Below are positions 13,401-24,900 of a stretch of 64,000 nt of DNA, in pieces. Source of the DNA: Asterias amurensis. Its lineage: Eukaryota > Echinodermata > Asteroidea > Forcipulatida > Asteriidae. Within the stretch, counting starts at the first letter, position 1, and every line of letters begins with the position of its first letter. A program made the position numbers and the translations under genes. The stretch covers positions 18,230,694 to 18,294,693 of the forward strand of contig NC_092656.1 in NCBI RefSeq assembly GCF_032118995.1. The letters are read 5' to 3'. The notes beneath the pieces are model-generated. The model had not been told where the DNA came from and searched no databases. It saw only the letters and a program-made list of their open reading frames with translations.

Positions 13401-14092
13401 AACGTGTATGCTTAGTTTTTGACAAGTAAACCTACCCTAATTGCATTATTGTGGTATGGATGAAAACAATATACCAATATCTAGGGAAACCGCACATCTT
13501 AGATTTCACTATGGAAACAATTAAAATGGAAATCCTGCAGTTTGAAACTTTCTCTAATAAGATAAAAACTATCGCACAATTAATAACACAAAACAAAGAA
13601 GAGAAAAACGAAATTAGAAAATATAACTCGGTTTTTAATACCAATTTGAATCAATACTATACAAATTAATTTCAAATCATTTTCCATTATTTGAATTAAA
13701 AACAATAGTGTTTGGACAATAGTGTTTGGAATAATGGTTTGTTTTGGGGTATATTGTGCCGCATCAAGGGATACTCGACACTCGACATTTCCACGTGTCT
13801 CTTAATTTCTCTTAGTGTGATGTTCTTAATATCTGTTTCTGTCTTTGCTCTAAGTCTTGTCTTGTTACTTACCCGTTACATTGAGAATCTCCTGAGTTCC
13901 AACCGTAGTCTCTTGAACCAGTCGTTTTCTTGCCACAACATACTCGCCCCCGTCGCTGAATTTCACGATTTGATCGATAAATCCGTAAAGAATAAGCACC
14001 GAAGCATAAACAATCACGATACAAATATAAGTCCCACAAATAGCAGATTTGAACATGGAGGATTTGCGACGTCTACCCGTCCATATGGCCAT
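1426..14092 (-). CDS. SLC24 family K+-dependent Na+/Ca2+ exchanger, NCKX3/4-like (5' part of gene)
   Basis: This is a plasma-membrane antiporter family that exchanges Na+ for Ca2+ plus K+. Four coding exons are visible with matching phases: 13873-14092 (ATG at 14092, AAAATGG context, phase 1 at GTAAGT), 2313-2528, 1873-1956 and 1426-1524 (donor GTAAGG). Exon 1 encodes MAIWTG and an N-terminal hydrophobic segment. Exon 2 has [11 protein letters not shown] and the first membrane segment ending [10 protein letters not shown]. Exon 3 carries the alpha-1 ion-binding repeat ([20 protein letters not shown]). Exon 4 has [15 protein letters not shown]. From memory of the family, the NCTTPSI.NFP stretch resembles human NCKX3 more than NCKX1/2. 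MAIGG replaces the usual MAAGG/MAAGS, a small oddity in the ion-binding loop. About 206 residues are present; the loop and alpha-2 half must lie left of position 1. Intron 1 is about 11 kb and repeat-filled. Confidence 0.9.
3711..4930 (+). repeat. ~60-bp minisatellite of GGTGTTCGGGC hairpins
   Basis: About 22 units. Each has a hairpin (AGGTGTTCGGGC, short loop, GCCCGGAACACCT) followed by CTTATTTTTGTTCG and a T-rich spacer. Shorter 39-48-bp units with GGGCAACAGCCCGAACAAC occur near 4110-4170 and 4760-4920. Open frames across it are translated repeat, not genes. Confidence 0.95.
4931..6349 (+). mobile_element. Helitron-like element 1 (non-autonomous), with 5S-derived segment
   Basis: It starts in a TC-rich tract before CAGAGTCGATTGTCCGC and ends with a short hairpin (GTTTGT..ACAAAC) followed by ATATCTAG and a T, the classic Helitron 3' end (hairpin, CTRR, T). 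The interior holds a CRE palindrome (TGATGACGTCATCA variant), CACGTG boxes, a 5S rRNA-like stretch and three ~146-bp internal repeats (about 5623-6065). No coding capacity is seen. Confidence 0.65.
5466..5570 (+). pseudogene. 5S rRNA-derived sequence inside a Helitron-like element
   Basis: The order TCTACGACCATAC, ACACCGGTTCTCGTCCG, TCAC.GAAGTTA.GCA, TCGGGCTC and AGTATTTGGATGGGAACC follows 5S rRNA from its 5' end through the internal control region. The 3' stem (CTGGGAATACCGGGTG...) is replaced by unrelated sequence, so it is not a functional 5S gene. A- and C-box regions remain recognisable. Confidence 0.85.
6351..7277 (+). mobile_element. Helitron-like element 2
   Basis: It follows element 1 immediately and shares the CAGAGTCGATTGTCCGC start, the TGATGACGTCATCA palindrome, CACGTG boxes and the end hairpin (AGTGTTTGT..ACAAACACT then ATATCTAG). 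It lacks the 5S-like segment because of an internal deletion near 6750. Confidence 0.65.
7278..8220 (+). mobile_element. Helitron-like element 3
   Basis: The start is CTTCTTCTCAGCGTCCCTTG. The 3' end is hairpin GAGTTTGTTCACAAACTC then TCAATCTCTAG. From about 7409 to the end it is nearly identical to element 4. It lacks about 60 bp that element 4 has at 8320-8395. Confidence 0.65.
8221..9218 (+). mobile_element. Helitron-like element 4
   Basis: It begins directly after the CTAG of element 3, contains GTTACGTCATGATGACGTCATCA-type sequence near 8356, and ends with the same hairpin-CTAG-T. High identity to element 3 implies a recent tandem duplication. Confidence 0.65.
9219..9584. other. No gene seen
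   Basis: Unique AT-rich intron DNA of the NCKX3/4-like gene; no exon-like or repeat structure recognised. Confidence 0.5.
9589..9967. mobile_element. TTAA MITE, family A, copy 1
   Basis: About 380 bp with terminal repeats AGGCAGTGGACACTATTGG, TTAA flanks and a central hairpin (GATTTCGAGACCTCA and its complement). It is the most abundant family in the window. This copy lies in NCKX3/4-like intron 1. Confidence 0.88.
10732..11040. mobile_element. TTAA MITE family B, 3'-truncated copy
   Basis: It starts TTAA-AGCCATTGGACACTTTC and matches the family until about 11040, where the distal terminal repeat is missing. Confidence 0.8.
11111..11489. mobile_element. TTAA MITE family A, copy 2
   Basis: Full-length with TTAA at both ends, inverted relative to copy 1. 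Confidence 0.88.
11500..11818 (+). mobile_element. 3' end of a LINE or SINE with (ATT)n tail
   Basis: It ends GGATATGGCGCTATATAAAT followed by (ATT)n, a common invertebrate retroelement tail. A similar tail (GCGCACTATATAA then (ATT)n) occurs at 35705-35757. The 5' limit is uncertain. Confidence 0.5.
12301..12684. mobile_element. TTAA MITE, family C, copy 1
   Basis: Terminal repeats AGGAACACGTTGCCTTGGAT between TTAA sites. The centre is a strong hairpin around CACGGTCGGCCATT and GGGAGTCAAAATTTTGACTC. Confidence 0.88.
13138..13225. mobile_element. TTAA MITE family A fragment
   Basis: It begins TTAA-AGACACTGGACACC and keeps the TCTCACTTGGTG block, then diverges. Confidence 0.6.
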
Positions 14093-14599
14093 TTTGACGG
14101 CAGTACTTTGCGCGTTCACGCTTGCTCGCCCGTGGGTATACAAGAAGTAAAGATTATGCCTCTGTAGTGCCCTGCGTGCATAATGCGATACATCCTCATT
14201 ACATGATGTTTGTGTTATATTGAAGCTCCAGTTTGAGATGGCTCTACTGCTGTGTGAAGAAACAGACGATTCTCAACTCCTACATGTTTGCTGTACGAAA
14301 ATTAATCATTTTTTGCCATAAGTATAAATTGCTAATTTTAATTTGTACGGCTTACACTCTGACCCTCAGTGTAATGACACAATTAGTATACTATTACGAT
14401 GCAGGAACGCCATATGACTCGCCACGCCACCATTCGTGCTTAGACTCCCAATACATTATACATGCATGTACGACTCGAGTCAGTTAAACGCGTGGGTAAT
14501 GTATGTCATCAACCAATGGCGGGAGACTCAGTGAAGGGGGTTTGTCAACAGAGTGCGCCCTCACTAAATAATATACAAACAAGTGAATACAAATACGTT

Positions 14600-15116
14600 T
14601 AATGTTAGCCGCAGAATGGGCTGCATGCTGAGGGCTCAACTTCATAAAGGCCGTGTCCGAAACGGCGACTTCGGCTACAGCTACGGCTAGATCGCGCGCG
14701 TCTGCTATTCTTCAACACTGGTAGACGCGCTGATCTAGACGTAGCTGTAGCCGAAGTCGTCGTTTCGGACACGGCCAAAGCTATGCAGAAAATACTGCTC
14801 AGCCATTTTCTTCGCAGAAAAAGAGTGGGGCACCAGTCGCAATAGTAATATGGATATTGGGGTGGCAACCTATTTCTGCTTAGCAAAATTTTCTGTGGCT
14901 TATACATGGGCATCAAAAGTATTTGCGTAGTAGTCTATTGAGCAGGGCCTAATTTCACAAAGCTGTTAATATTTTGCTAAGCAAAATTGAGGTGGGCTCC
15001 AGTCTCACAATGTAAACTTGTTGAAATCATGTCGTCTTGTAACCTGTTGGTGCTAGCCAGTCTGTGCTTAGTCAATTTATGTGCTTACACTTTTTACAGG
15101 CTTAATAACATTGGGC
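14600..15116. mobile_element. TAAGCA-rich foldback element, interrupted by the hairpin at 14649
   Basis: Motifs TTTGCTAAGCAAAATT, TTTCTGCTTAGCAAAATTTT and the closing ACATTGGGCC match elements at 27663-27860 and 31250-31447. Confidence 0.5.
14649..14776. mobile_element. 128-bp hairpin element, copy 2
   Basis: Same family as 542-670, nearly base-for-base. It is inserted inside a TAAGCA-type element (about 14600-15116). Confidence 0.9.
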
Positions 15117-18100
15117 CATTACATCATGAATGAAGAAAGTATGATAAATCGCAAAGTAAGCAGATATAACGCTTGTCATGTTTGTCGGCTTACAATACTT
15201 TTGATCCAATCAAGATTACCAAACTCAAAATGTTAACATAATTCCAGGCTTGTTGGGATGATACAGATTTGACATTTGTTTGTTTCCATAAACAATGTAA
15301 TTAAAACAACAACTAGTTTATTACATGACACCATCAATTTAACTTGACACATTTCAAGAGTTACTCGTCTTTTACAGAGTTGGTTGTCCGATTACTTTAT
15401 TCCATCTACGTTTCACTATCATCATTTTTGGGGGGTTTTCATTGTTCAATTCAATTAACAATATTATTTATCTCTGGTCCACAAAAGAAAATACAATAAC
15501 ATAATCATAAGAAGTAAAGCCAAAACTATTATTGCATATGTAATTATGGGGGACATATTTAACTATACAAATAACTTGAAGATAGTATGTTACCAAATGA
15601 GGGTATCCTCATTTATAATATAAACTTGACAAACAACCCATCTTGTAGAGTGGGGATATCAACTCTTTTCCTAATCAATGGGAATCGTTTTAAAACCCAA
15701 ATACAAGATTGTCTGCAAAATAATCTCAAGTATTCAACACAATGGCCCATGTGCTGATTGCTACAACCATACAACGATGTATCTTCCTGTGTGTACAATA
15801 ACATAACACCATGTATTTACCCCCCCCCCCCCAACCCCTTCCGCCCACTTTGGGGCTATAAACTTATGGATTGCACAAACAGGCTTGTTGTACTTGGGAT
15901 TCACTGAATGACAGTTTCATTTCACTCAGTAACACTAAACCCAACATTGATTGTGTCAAATTATTTATTTATTAAGAGATGGCAGTTAATTTGAGACTAC
16001 AAAGGTTGACTTACATGGCATGGAAAATGGAAATAGGGTGTGTAAAACAAATATTTAAAAAAAAAGAGTTTTTAAATAGTTACTGGTCTGACGTTTATAC
16101 CCAAGCAGAGTCTTTCTTGAGCTAAGATTGAAATGTCAGGCCACCAGTTTGTTATATTCAAACCATATGTCCTTTTGGTTGGTAAGCAGCGTGCCTCTTT
16201 AAAAAAAAAAAAATACATAAAGAATAGCGAGGGTTTGTACAAGGTTCTTTGGAGCATGGTTTCATACTTTCATATCAATTTACCCACCTTGGTAATTTTT
16301 AGTAAATAAGTTCAATTTGACAAAAAAAAATGTTGACTAATGAACCCTGAGCAGATGAGAAAACAAACAACAAAGGTTAGTGAACTTGCAAAATAAAACA
16401 TACAATAATAATTATTTTCTTTATCGAGGTGTAAAGATGCTTGTTTGACATTCCACAATTTTGTTGGAAGAATATGAAAATGATTTTGCAACATGTGCAA
16501 GGGTTAGCATTTTACAGAAACGGTGAAAAGGCACTCGAAACAAGTATGAATTAAATCACCAATATTGGATTGAATAAATTAAACATTAATATGCAGAATA
16601 ATAGCAAAGAAATAAACCAAAGAAACAGCATAAATCACAAATAGAGACTCCCTTTCATATTCCTAAAGCTGTTTCTCATTTGGTGGCCATGTTGGCAGCT
16701 ACACGGCTATGGCTGATGATATGGCTGTTGCTAAGGGGCAGCATTCAATGCTTCAATGCATGCAGTAGTGGGGAGAGTAGTGAATTGGTGGCCATACTGG
16801 CAGATACACGGCTGTGGCTGATGATATGGCTGCAGTTGCTAAGGGGCAGCCTATGCTTCAATGCATGCAGTAGTGGGGAGTCAGTTTCCTTCATAAAGGG
16901 TTCAACCGGGCACTAACTACATCATGGGTAATTAATATAGAGCAGCCTAGCAGAAACAATGACCAATTATCATGCCATGACTCCACTGCCATGAATTCAA
17001 AACATTGTTTCGTGAAAGTCCAACTTGGTTGCACCTTTACAAAGTACTCAAAATTCAAACAGCATGTCAAAATAATATTGCAATTGTTGAACACAGCATC
17101 ATAATTATATCAAATGTCTGGGAGGAAATGTTTGTCCAATAAACAATTCAATATAAACTTTCAAGATGATTGGCACTTAACATATCTTCCCCTTTAAGAT
17201 TAAAAGTGTGTGATCAAAGAGTAATGGGACCAGTTAATGATTTATGGTCAATAAAACAAGCGACTTTTGTAGAGACAACAAATGTTCAACCTTGCTGGTA
17301 TAACAAAGCTTGCAGCAGTTTGGGTCAGATTTTGGTGGTTAAATTAAACTAAATTACAAACTATTATAAAATAAACCAATGAGTTACATCAAAGTTTATA
17401 TCCATAGATAATACAGGCGAGTTTGTTTAAATGGCTGCAGACAAGTCTCCAAAATAAAGGGTTTCTAATAACACCGACTCCCCAAATGGAAATCTCTCCT
17501 TCAAAAATGTACAACAATGATTTCCATTTTCCTTTATGTACAGGGAAATAGATGACTCATCGCTATCGAGTCTGAATGAGTATACAACCATACACAATAT
17601 GTATAAACAAAGCATTAAACAATAGCAATAGTGTAATGGAAGAGATTTGACTGAACTGTGTCAAGCTTACTCATATGTATAACACCCTATTCTATTGTGT
17701 CATACCAAATGTACATCAAGATCTAAACCCAGACACAACACACAGCACAATCTCAGATAGAATTTCAAACGAAAATGAATGCCCAACATGGAACCAGTTG
17801 CATGTATTGTGAGTCACTAGGTACCTTGGCTGGTAACCCGTTTCTGTTATGCAATGTTTTTCTTTTATTGTTAGCTCTGAAACCTGCCTATGGAGTCAAG
17901 TTTCCAAGAAACCAATATTTGTATAAATTCCATTTCAGATATTTTTGTTGAAGTTCTTACCCTCTTACCTTCTATTAATTCTCATACTTAACCAACATGT
18001 CAGTCATTGGGTTCTACATTTCAGACTGATTGTTTTAACACCATTGAAACTTGCCAACAAGTTTTGGTAGAGTGTTGATGAAATGAGTTGTGATGTACTT

Positions 18101-18942
18101 TTTTGAAGCAAAATTACACCCGCTTGATTTTAACTTTGTGTCAATGATTAAATAATCAATCCAAAGTGATTATTTATGGGTTGATTCTGCTCACATCTTA
18201 CACTCCCAAAATAACATATTGAATCTTAAGACGCAACCACCCGATTCTAAAGATTATCCCATTATACAAAGCGAGTTCACTAAGATGCCTAGGTCCCTAT
18301 ATACTTATGCTGTGTCACACAATCTATGGATCATTAAGTAAGATTGTGTATCACGCAAATAATAAAGGTTCATATCCCAACTACCAATCCACAGGCAACA
18401 TGTTCTCCTGAGTTTGAATCATAACTTGGAAATTTCATCTGCTTAACTTTAAATCTTCATTACGGAAGATTACCTTGGCTTCACTGATGAGACTTCATTA
18501 ACAATTGATATTGTGCTGAAATATTAACATAATGCCAGGCTATCAGACAATACCTAAACTTACCTTAAACATTGTGTGTGGAAAGACCCCACTTTGAAAT
18601 TCTGAAATTCACTTAAGACCTCAGGATATTTCTGACACAGGGATAGGGGAACATTGACTGACAGCATTCCATGCATGGGCAGACGATGTTGCACATAATG
18701 GCCATAGTTTACTAAAAAAAAGGTTGTAATCTGGTTGTGGAACACTCTCAAAGAACCAAAGTCTTTTATCTTTGTATGATTCCTCTTTAAAGTGTATGAA
18801 GAAAACAACAGATGTCTTTATCCCTTAGATTCCCTCCATGGATGATATAGGTTCTAGGTTTCTTTGTTTTCTTTGCTTGCAATAAAGCAAACTGTATATG
18901 TTGACGATAGTTCATTTATTTCAGGAATCATTGAGAGATGGG
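15117..18942. other. Probable UBE2Q 3' UTR and intergenic DNA
   Basis: No coding exon recognised. The first minus-strand AATAAA is at 18915-18920, only 23 nt past the UBE2Q stop, and others lie further down, so the 3' end cannot be fixed. Contains a 14-bp C run at about 15820 and the duplication at 16680-16881. Confidence 0.4.
16680..16881. repeat. Two-copy ~103-bp tandem duplication
   Basis: TGGTGGCCAT...CAGTAGTGGGGAG occurs twice, differing at a few positions. The small ORF across it has no recognisable product. Confidence 0.85.
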
Positions 18943-21900
18943 CTAGCCGTCTTCCTTGGGTGGCGTGAACCAGCCTTTAGAGAAAAAAGAGTAAAACAAA
19001 AAGCCTATTATGGAAAGGTTTGACACACCTTTAATGACCATCTCTAAATGAGTTGGGGTGGTTCTGAACCGTTGGTTTCAACTCGACGTTTCGATCAGGA
19101 TGCTTGGATCGTCTTCAGGAAAAAGCCTCTTATTACACCATTTTTAATCATCAATCAAATGTGCACAATGTTTCGTCAAGGATCTTTCTTAGCTTAGTGT
19201 TAGTTACAGCATAATTACAGAATCAAGATGACCATATATAATTTTTTGCACTGACATAACAAACTGAAAGATGTAAGTAAGTTGACCTACCATTCTTTTC
19301 ATGAATCTGCACTAAAGACTTGAAGGATTGTTGGGCTCTTGCCAGGCTATACTGACGCTGCTGTGAAGAGACAAACAAATCAAATCACCCAATTAGTATG
19401 GAAAATTAATACATCTTGAACTCAATACAACATAGCTACACAAAAAAGCTACTGTACACTTAAAATGTCATTTTAATACAAGTGCAAGAAAGCATCAAAT
19501 GAGTAAGTCCCGTTAAATACTTTTTAATAATTTCATTTTCTTCTAACTTCATTTTATTTAAAGCCATTATACACTTTCGGTACATTAAAAAAAAAAGTTC
19601 GCAGATTTACAAATAATTTACAGGGTTTACAGAAGGTAATGGTGAAAGACTTCTCTTGAAATATTGTTCCATGAAATGCTTAACTTTTTGAGAAAACATT
19701 CAAACAGTATCAATTCTCAATAGCGAGAATTACGGATTTATTATAAACACATGTCATGACACGGCGAAACGCGCGGATACAAGGGTGGGTTTTCCCGTTA
19801 TTTTCTCCCGATTCCGATGACTGATTGAGCGTAAATTTTCACAGGTTTGTTATTTTATATAGAAGTTGTGATACACAAAGTGTGGGACTTGGACAATACT
19901 GTTTACCAAAAGTGTATAATGGCTTTAAGGGAACATTTATGTACTGATAATTAATGGTTTATACAGCGCCAAAAGTGACCAAACAACGTTATTTTAGTCT
20001 TAAATAATATTTTTATTCATTCGGCATAACAAAAAGAACAATATAAAATACAGGAGTAAAAAAAAAAAAAACAGTAAGGGCAAAAAGCCAATGGCACATG
20101 CCTGGAATTAAAAAAGTCAACAAAAAACAGTGACTTGGAAGCTTGTAAGTCTAAGGGGCCATTCGTAATTGTCGATGTTTTTTAAATTTTGATTTTTTTT
20201 CTTCGAATTAGTGGGTGGGTGGGTCAAGGCAAATAACTGAAAAACGAAATTCACTTTTCATAAAAAAAGTTAGTAAATAGGAATAAAAAAGTGAAGTTTG
20301 ACTTGCCTGCATACCAGCGTTCCTGCGCGCGATGACAAACCGAGGCAGAATGTACATGTACATGTACATAATAATGTAAATGTGCGTGACTAAACCCCAT
20401 GCGTGTGGCCGGCCCCACAGTGAAATACACGTACCATTGGGAGGTTGACCCACGTGAGATTCGGGCCGCGTATTTTTTTTCCCAGGATAAATGTGGGTAG
20501 ATATCGCATACGGGTGAGCAGGACAAACTTGGGGTAATAAAATGTGTGCCCACGTTCGTCATGGAAAAAAAATATATGCGGACGGGCCGCTGCACAACGG
20601 ACGAGTTGACTTTTCTATTCGAGTTGAGCTTTTATAGTTGAAAGCACAACGGTCGAGTTTAGTACAACGATCGAGCAGGTGAACGGTCGAGTTGGTCGGA
20701 ATCGAGTTGGCAAGCGGTGGTGGTCGAGTTGACTAGAATCCAAGCTTTTCAACCACGATAAACATTACATGGCTGCCACCATGGACGTCAAATTCGACAT
20801 ATCGACCGATCTACACAGGTTTTGGGCACAACAAAAGTTGATCATGAAAACTCCCTGTTCACCATACGAGAGGTTTGTTTGTGCTTCTTGCTTGCTCTCA
20901 AGAAATCCGAAAGAAACGTCACTTTCAACTGCTCAGCAGCAATGGAAAGGTTTTGTTGAAAGTGACTCGCCCGTACAACTACGCCATTGGGAAATTGTTC
21001 GGACAAAAGTTTACTGGCCCCGGGCACACATGTAAAAGTACATGCAAACAACGTGTAGTTTTGTTTGTAATACTGCATAAACAAATCAATGTTTTTATAA
21101 TCTAAATTGGGGGTGGGTGGGTGGGTCAAAAATCTTTTGGAAAAGAAATCGAAACTTTAAAACATCAACAATTATGAACAGCCCCTAATGCCACTGACTG
21201 CATTAAAATATAAGAAAGCCAAGATTACAAAAAGCAGCAATAAAATGTTTACATGAAAATACACAAAATACACAATCCAATATCACAATCACTTCTTCTG
21301 CCCTATACATGTACTGTACTAGACTCAACATTTGACAAGTTCCCCAACCCATCCCATTAATATTGAGCCAACTCTTGGTATGTCTTACCTTTGATGCACC
21401 AAACTGTATCCTAGCTTTGCCTTTGACTAGTGTAGCAGCTATTTGTAAGATGACTGCCTCTACTGTATAGGCACTACTCCAACCTTGCTTAGTTAATAAC
21501 TCCATGCAGATAGCACCACCACCCAAGACGTAACCACCGGTTAACACTGGGAAGATCACCCTCACAAACGGTGGGTCAAACGGGAAGTTTTCCTACAAAG
21601 TGACAGAATTATTATTATCATCAACAAGCAAACAGATGCCTTTCACATCAAAACCAATAGAAATTTGATGAAACTAAGGGTCATGTCACACGAGGCAATT
21701 TACAGGCAACCAGTTCCAGGCAATCTCCAAGAAGAAAAGCCATTCACATTTCAAAGTTAACATACATTTCTTGAGGACTGAAATACATAGTTTAAAGACT
21801 GGCTTATGCTACCAACATGGTCCTGTAGCCTGCAGTGCGGTTGGTTACCTCCAAGTTGCCTGTAAAAGTTGCCTCATTTGACAGTTCCCTAAGTATTTTG

Positions 21901-24900
21901 CCGAGATTTTGTGTCAGAAATACTGGAAGATTTAAGATGATTGGTGTGCCATGGCAGAGTGTGAAGCATTATTATATCTTATTTGAGGTGCTTAGCGTTT
22001 AGAAACTCACCTTAAATGTCATATTTAGCAAGATGTGATCCTTCCCTTCTTTTTCTTTTAGTTGTTTTAAGTCTGCATGTAATGGACTGTCATTGTCAAC
22101 ACTGTCAGGTATAAAAAGCAAAGATACTGAATAACAAAACACAAAATCTGTAGTCGACTACTCCTAGTATGTATAACTACAGAGAACACATGAACAGCAA
22201 TTTGACTAACTCCACAAAGAAAATTGTCTGCTTACGATATAATTTTGATGTGCCAGTCATAGAGACTGTCGTTGACTAACTCTACACAGTAAATTATCTA
22301 CTTACGATCGAATTTTGATGTGCCAGTCATAAAGACTGTCGTTGACTAACTCCACAAAGAAAATTGTCTACTTACGATAGAATTTTGATGTGCCAGTCAT
22401 TCAGACTGTCGTTGACTAACCCTACACAGTAAATTATCTACTTACGATCAAATTTTGATGTGCCAGTCATAAAGACTGTCGTTGACTAACTCCACAAAGA
22501 AAATTGTCTACTTACGATAGAATTTTGATGTGCCAGTCATAAAGACTGTCGTTGACTAACTCTACACAGTGAATTGTCTACTTACGATCGAATTTTGATG
22601 TGCCAGTCATAGAGACTGTCGTTGACTAACTCCACAAAAACAATTGTCTACTTACGATAGAATTTTGATGTGCCAGTCATAGAGACTGTCGTTGACTAAC
22701 TCCACAAAGAAAATTGTCTCTTTACGATAGAATTTTGATGTGCCAGTCATAGAGACTGTCGTTGACTAACTCTACACAGTAAATTATCTACTTACGATAG
22801 AATTTTGATATGCCAGTCATAGAGACTGTCGTTGACTAAAAACTCAACACAGTAAATTATCTACTTACGATAGAATTTTGATGTGCCAGTCATAGAGACT
22901 GTCGTTGACTAACTCTACACAGTAAATTATCTACTTACGATCGAATTTTGATGTGCCAGTCATAAAGACTGTCGTTGACTAACTCCACAAAGAAAATTGT
23001 CTACTTACGATAGAATTTTGATGTGCCAGTCATAAAGACTGTCGTTGACTAACTCTACACAGTGAATTGTCTACTTACGATCGAATTTTGATGTGCCAGT
23101 CATAGAGACTGTCGTTGACTAACTCTACACAGTGAATTGTCTACTTACGATCGAATTTTGATGTGCCAGTCATAGAGACTGTCGTTGACTAACTCCACAA
23201 AAACAATTGTCTACTTACGATAGAATTTTGATGTGCCAGTCATAGAGACTGTCGTTGACTAACTCTACACAGTAAATTATCTACTTACGATAGAATTTTG
23301 ATATGCCAGTCATAGAGACTGTCGTTGACTAAAAACTCAACACAGTAAATTATCTACTTACGATAGAATTTTGATGTGCCAGTCATAGAGACTGTCGTTG
23401 ACTAACTCCACGCAGTACATTTTCTTCTTGAAAGCATCTGATCTGTAGACATCCCTTAGCTCTTTCATCAGTCTGTCTGTGGCCTGCACTGACCCTGATA
23501 CTGAGCCCTATATCAAGAATTAAACATTTTAATCAATAGTGTTAAACAATAGTTATAATCAATAGTTATAATCAGTATAATTATGAGTTGAGAATCTCAG
23601 TGCAAAAATTAGACACAACAAAAGTCACAATAACATCGCGTAATAATCCACATTTCCAAAGTACAATACTTAAAACCAATACGATAATTATGGCTGACTT
23701 GACTGTAGTTTACAAAATATGTAAAAGTACAAATAAGCTTGAATTTTACAGCTACAGCTAGGGTGAAGTGAGACCAAGGTACTGAGATTCCAAGGAAATG
23801 TACGCTGGATTGAGAAGAGACTATACTTTACCTTTAAGTAGTCTTTTCTCTGGTTGGATTTTAGACTCATACATCATTTTGCTATGAGGTACTGAGGAAC
23901 ACTAGGTGGATATTGATAACAAAGCAGCTTGAGAAGAGACTATACTTTACCTTTAAGTAGTCTCTTCTCTGGTTGGATTTTAGTCTCTCCAGTACTGCAT
24001 AGTTTTCTGCATCTATGTCCTTGTCATCTTTCTCTGTAACTGATTTACTGATTGGTAAAGAAGAAGCAACAATTAACAGAATGAACCATGCCATAACAAG
24101 AACAAAATAACACCAATGTAATAAAGAGCGATTTCATACCATAATCATCTTCAGCCTAATATTCAACAACAATATCAACAAGTTTTGACTCAATTCGTTT
24201 GACATTGTCACCACAAAAGACCCCTTGCACAACGAGCCACGCACCTTCAAGCGCCCATCCTGTTCACCATTTTGGGAGTCAATTATTTTGAGAATCATAC
24301 ACAAAGGAGTTGACTCCCAACAAGGTGGAAATGGTAGACGCGGATTGTTCAGAGGTGTGTTTCATCAAATAACAAAGTTCATGTACATGTAGCAGGAGAA
24401 TTACACCATTTTAAAAGGGCTTTCATAACATTCAATAAAGTAGAACTTGTGCTTAACTAACTAACATCAGTAAATCAGGCATGCAACTGCCCGTTGAAAA
24501 AAAAAAAAGGAAAATTTTTGCGGAGCGAGGCAGCCGAAATGCCACGGGACAGGATACCCACAATGGTACCCTAGAAAATGTTGAGGTTTATTATGCTCTT
24601 AGGTGCATTTTTAGCATGTACTAGGCTTATTTTACATGATTGTAGTTGTACACTGTTAATGCCAGGCATATATTAGGCTAAAAACAAAAAATCCGGGAAA
24701 AAAAGAAGGGAAAAAAAGAGAAAAAAAAAATGTTCTTCTTTTTTTCACGTAAAAAAAACACAAAAAAACGCGGAATTCCGCGGAAACGCGGAAGAGTTGC
24801 ATGCCTGGTAAATACAACATCAAACACAGACTACAAAATTCCTACATCAAAATGCGTTCTATTTATAGTTTACTGTGGGTGTATTAACCTACCTTGATTC

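Noticed and set aside
13712..14167. 151-codon plus-strand frame
   Set aside because: It is antisense to exon 1 of the NCKX3/4-like gene, whose splice phase and protein similarity are convincing.
20769..21035. 88-codon frame inside the 1-kb TIR element
   Set aside because: No similarity to a transposase or host protein is recognised, and overlapping frames exist on the other strand.
22200..23410. CRISPR-like regular spacing
   Set aside because: The repeats are contiguous 70-bp tandem units with no unique spacers, in an animal intron, and derive from the adjacent exon.
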